A stretch of 54,756 nucleotides of DNA from Streptococcaceae bacterium (GTDB lineage Bacteria; Bacillota; Bacilli; Lactobacillales; Streptococcaceae), in the NCBI GenBank assembly GCA_031270325.1, contig JAISXW010000017.1:1-54756 (forward strand). The letters are read 5' to 3'. Position numbers and translations under genes: made by a program. Positions 53,213 through 54,756 of this stretch are shown one piece after another. Under the pieces are notes generated by a model. The model did not search any database, had not been told where the DNA came from, and saw only the letters and a list, made by a program, of their open reading frames with translations. How positions within the stretch are numbered: the stretch's first letter is position 1; each line of letters starts with the position of its first letter.

Positions 53213-53945
53213 ACTATGGCTTTCGCTGAAAACACAGTTTCGTGTGCCAATTTCTATCTTCTTTACTTTGCTCTTTCCACTTGTCATGATGGTCGCCATG
53301 CTACTATCCTATGGCAATTTTTCGATTGGTAATGGCCTGCATTTCATCGATAAATATTTTTTAATTAGTTCAAGTATTGGGCTTTTACCGCTCACTTTAA
53401 TCAGTTTTCCAACTTTTTTAACGGAGCTTATTGAAAAGAAAACAACAAAACGTCTCTATTATTTCGGTGTGAATATACGTACGATGTTGGTTGCTGATGT
53501 GATCTCTTATTTTATCATTGCAAGTTTGAGTTTAGCGGTTAATATACTTGTGGCACGTCTTGTATATCGGTTACACCTACCAGATATGTCACATTTTATT
53601 GCTTTCTTAGCGCAAGTTTTTTATGCGATTATCCCGCTGTTACTCATTGGCGCTTGCCTTGGTTTACTGATTCATAATAGTAGAATTGTCTTACCTGTTG
53701 GTATGTTGTTAATGTTCATCACTTATATGTTAATTGGGATTTTTACGCCTTTTAAAGATTTACCAGAGGGACTAAAAAACATGGGACAATTCCTCCCGAT
53801 TAAGTATGTTGCTAATGATTTTTTTGATATCTGGCAAGGAAAAACATTTTTTGTCTCACAATTTTTACAACTCAATAGTATTTGGCTACTCATCGGGCTT
53901 GTTGGGTTGATCATATTACTCAAAGCCAAGAAAGGACAGTTATGA
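53202..53945 (+). CDS. ABC-2 type permease of the LlsA-like cluster
   Basis: 247 residues with about six membrane spans (for example VPISIFFTLLFPLVMMV and LLIGACLGLLIHNS). FLPIKYVANDFFDIWQG near the C-terminus is common in ABC-2 permeases of this type. It overlaps the ATPase gene by 11 bases and has its own AGGAGGA. Together they form an exporter like LlsG/LlsH or SagG/SagH. It overlaps the next small gene by 4 bases. Confidence 0.88.
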   Translation: MAYKLWLSLKTQFRVPISIFFTLLFPLVMMVAMLLSYGNFSIGNGLHFIDKYFLISSSIGLLPLTLISFPTFLTELIEKKTTKRLYYFGVNIRTMLVADVISYFIIASLSLAVNILVARLVYRLHLPDMSHFIAFLAQVFYAIIPLLLIGACLGLLIHNSRIVLPVGMLLMFITYMLIGIFTPFKDLPEGLKNMGQFLPIKYVANDFFDIWQGKTFFVSQFLQLNSIWLLIGLVGLIILLKAKKGQL

Positions 53946-54112
53946 AACAAGAAATTAGAATTTTGATTGAAGTTTTAATTGGTGTGGTAGTTTCTGCACT
54001 TATCAATTTTGGGTTAATCACAATAGGTTATTTTCAATTTGACCAGAAGAACCCTTTGGATGTCCGTTTTTTAGGAATAACCATTTATAAAATTGCAAAA
54101 AAAAGCTGGTGA
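53942..54112 (+). CDS. Small membrane protein in the LlsX position
   Basis: 56 residues, with one or two hydrophobic spans (ILIEVLIGVVVSALINFG) and the end LGITIYKIAKKSW. The start overlaps the permease stop. In Listeria a small protein, LlsX, lies just here, after the permease. I cannot confirm homology by eye. AAAGGAC precedes the ATG. It may protect the producer cell or help export. Confidence 0.65.
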   Translation: MKQEIRILIEVLIGVVVSALINFGLITIGYFQFDQKNPLDVRFLGITIYKIAKKSW

Positions 54113-54119
54113 GCCCAAC

Positions 54120-54212
54120 ATGATTAATATGATTTTTGTGGGTATTTTATTTAGCACGCTTGCTGTGATAATCGGTGAGATTTGGGTCAATAAGAAAGGA
54201 AGTCGCACGTGA
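54120..54212 (+). CDS. 30-residue single-span membrane peptide
   Basis: MINMIFVGILFSTLAVIIG followed by EIWVNKKGSRT. It starts 7 bases after the previous stop and overlaps the next frame by 4 bases (GTGA), so it is set within a tightly packed operon. Function unknown. Too short to assign. Confidence 0.5.
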   Translation: MINMIFVGILFSTLAVIIGEIWVNKKGSRT

Positions 54213-54364
54213 TTGATTACAAACTAAAAGGAATGATGAACCAGTATGCGCTTATCAAAAACGACCAATGCAATATAGCGAGTGGAGATAACCATCAAGT
54301 ATATTCTCAAATTATTCAAGAAACACAACTGTTCCTCGATAAAAGGGGACGAGAACTGTACTGA
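54209..54364 (+). pseudogene. Truncated gene in the SagB/LlsB position
   Basis: 51 codons from GTG at 54209 (AAAGGAAG upstream): MIDYKLKGMMNQYALI, then NDQCNIASGDNHQ, YSQIIQET. The last dozen codons and the stop fall inside the 115-bp repeat at 54326-54440, so the original gene was cut there. By order the next gene in listeriolysin clusters is llsB, the thiazole-forming dehydrogenase, so this may be its first part. That identity is inferred from position only. Confidence 0.5.
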
Positions 54365-54440
54365 TTTTTAAACGCATTCAACAAACTAAACTGATACAGA
54401 AATTCGCTTACGTTTAAGGGCACCTTTATTAGCGCATAAA
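54326..54440. repeat. 115-bp dispersed repeat, copy 2
   Basis: Nearly identical to 50020-50134. It joins the truncated 54209 frame on the left to an AAA-ATPase relic on the right, consistent with insertion or recombination at this point. Confidence 0.9.
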
Positions 54441-54584
54441 CAGTATGATAAAGCAGGCAATCGCAAGTCGGACTTTACACTAGACTTTAGTCAAGAATCA
54501 GAAGGGACTCAAAAGTTAATCTATCTTGCCTTGATGATCACATCAAATCAAAACAATTTTGATTGATGAATGTAATCATTCATT
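54441..54584 (+). pseudogene. Remnant of an AAA-family ATPase with a frameshift
   Basis: In frame from 54441: QYDKAGNRKSDFTLDFSQE, then SEGTQKLIYLALMI. The FxxxxESEGTQKL pattern is typical of AAA ATPases of abortive-infection or OLD-like proteins. The frame then stops after NFD. In another frame, ILIDECNHSF follows, which is the Walker B region expected next. So a C-terminal piece of such a gene remains, broken by a frameshift. Confidence 0.6.
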
Positions 54585-54639
54585 TCGCTTTTAATGGCAC
54601 TACCCTCGCTATAAGTGAGGGTAGTGCCATTAAAAGCGA
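54585..54639. repeat. Perfect 23-bp inverted repeat
   Basis: Arms 54585-54607 and 54617-54639 (TCGCTTTTAATGGCAC...) pair exactly around 9 bases. The right arm ends at AAAAGCGA, directly joined to array F. The same AAAAGCGACAAATAA junction occurs at about 48420. Confidence 0.9.
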
Positions 54640-54756
54640 CAAATAATAGAACTCGTTCTACAAATAATAGAACTCGTTCTACAAATAATAGAACTCGTTC
54701 TACAAATAATAGAACTCGTTCTACAAATAATAGAACTCGTTCTACAAATAATAGAA
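54639..54756. repeat. Array F: identical 21-bp tandem repeats running off the window
   Basis: Five identical units of 21 bp from 54639, each containing AATAATAGAACTCG, plus a partial sixth. Degenerate units of the same kind lie at about 48431-48475 and 50134-50196. Confidence 0.95.

Noticed and set aside
19299-54756. Tandem arrays as CRISPR
   Set aside because: The units follow each other directly with no spacers, and no cas genes were seen.

Overview
The window looks like a chromosomal segment of a lactic acid bacterium of the Streptococcaceae, most likely a Lactococcus or close relative (Pseudolactococcus). This is inferred from the PBP2B-recR-ddl/murF neighbourhood, low GC, strong AAGGAGG-type ribosome sites, many extended -10 (TGnTATAAT) promoters and WxL surface-protein genes. 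No rRNA, tRNA or CRISPR array was seen.

Layout. 1-188 is the start of a MerR-family regulator. 591-11110 is a WxL cell-surface locus: a giant WxL protein, a small sortase-anchor-like protein, two more WxL proteins, a DUF916/DUF3324 WxL-binding protein, a membrane protein, a signal peptidase homologue that has lost both catalytic residues, and a LemA-like protein. 11496-12183 is a MntA/HepT toxin-antitoxin pair. 12485-21148 holds housekeeping genes (pbp2B, recR, ddl, hydrolase, murF), a 31-unit 21-bp tandem array and a PAP2 phosphatase. 21411-31181 encodes three large secreted proteins of one undescribed family. The PAP2 gene and two of the three secreted-protein genes share one promoter design: TTTACA boxes 11 bp apart, then 21 bp to an extended -10, which resembles a PhoP-dependent promoter. 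31302-39684 holds an Apf-like LysM protein, prfC, cshA, era, a MurJ/YtgP-like flippase and nrdG.

40888-48190 is an accessory restriction or defence operon. It encodes an R-M subunit, a GIY-YIG/helicase protein ending in the first half of a methyltransferase, a small membrane protein, the NPPY half of the methyltransferase, a HEPN-type protein and another membrane protein. 48190-50800 is a repeat-rich scar region with a RelB/RelE-type pair. It also has two copies of a repeat ending in a terminator, each preceded by a promoter-like site.

50813-54364 resembles a streptolysin S/listeriolysin S-type cluster: an Rgg regulator, a structured leader, a 45-residue Cys/Ser/Thr-rich LlsA-like precursor, a terminator, an ABC ATPase (apparent ATA start), a permease and small membrane peptides. 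The next gene is cut short inside a dispersed 115-bp repeat. The window ends in an AAA-ATPase relic, a perfect 23-bp inverted repeat and another 21-bp tandem array.

The most unusual features are: (1) the LlsA-like cluster; (2) at least six intergenic arrays, each with its own sequence but the same 21-22 bp period, two of them bounded by short direct repeats; (3) the Pho-type promoter set driving an unknown secreted-protein family; (4) the split methyltransferase operon; (5) the catalytically dead signal peptidase in the WxL locus.
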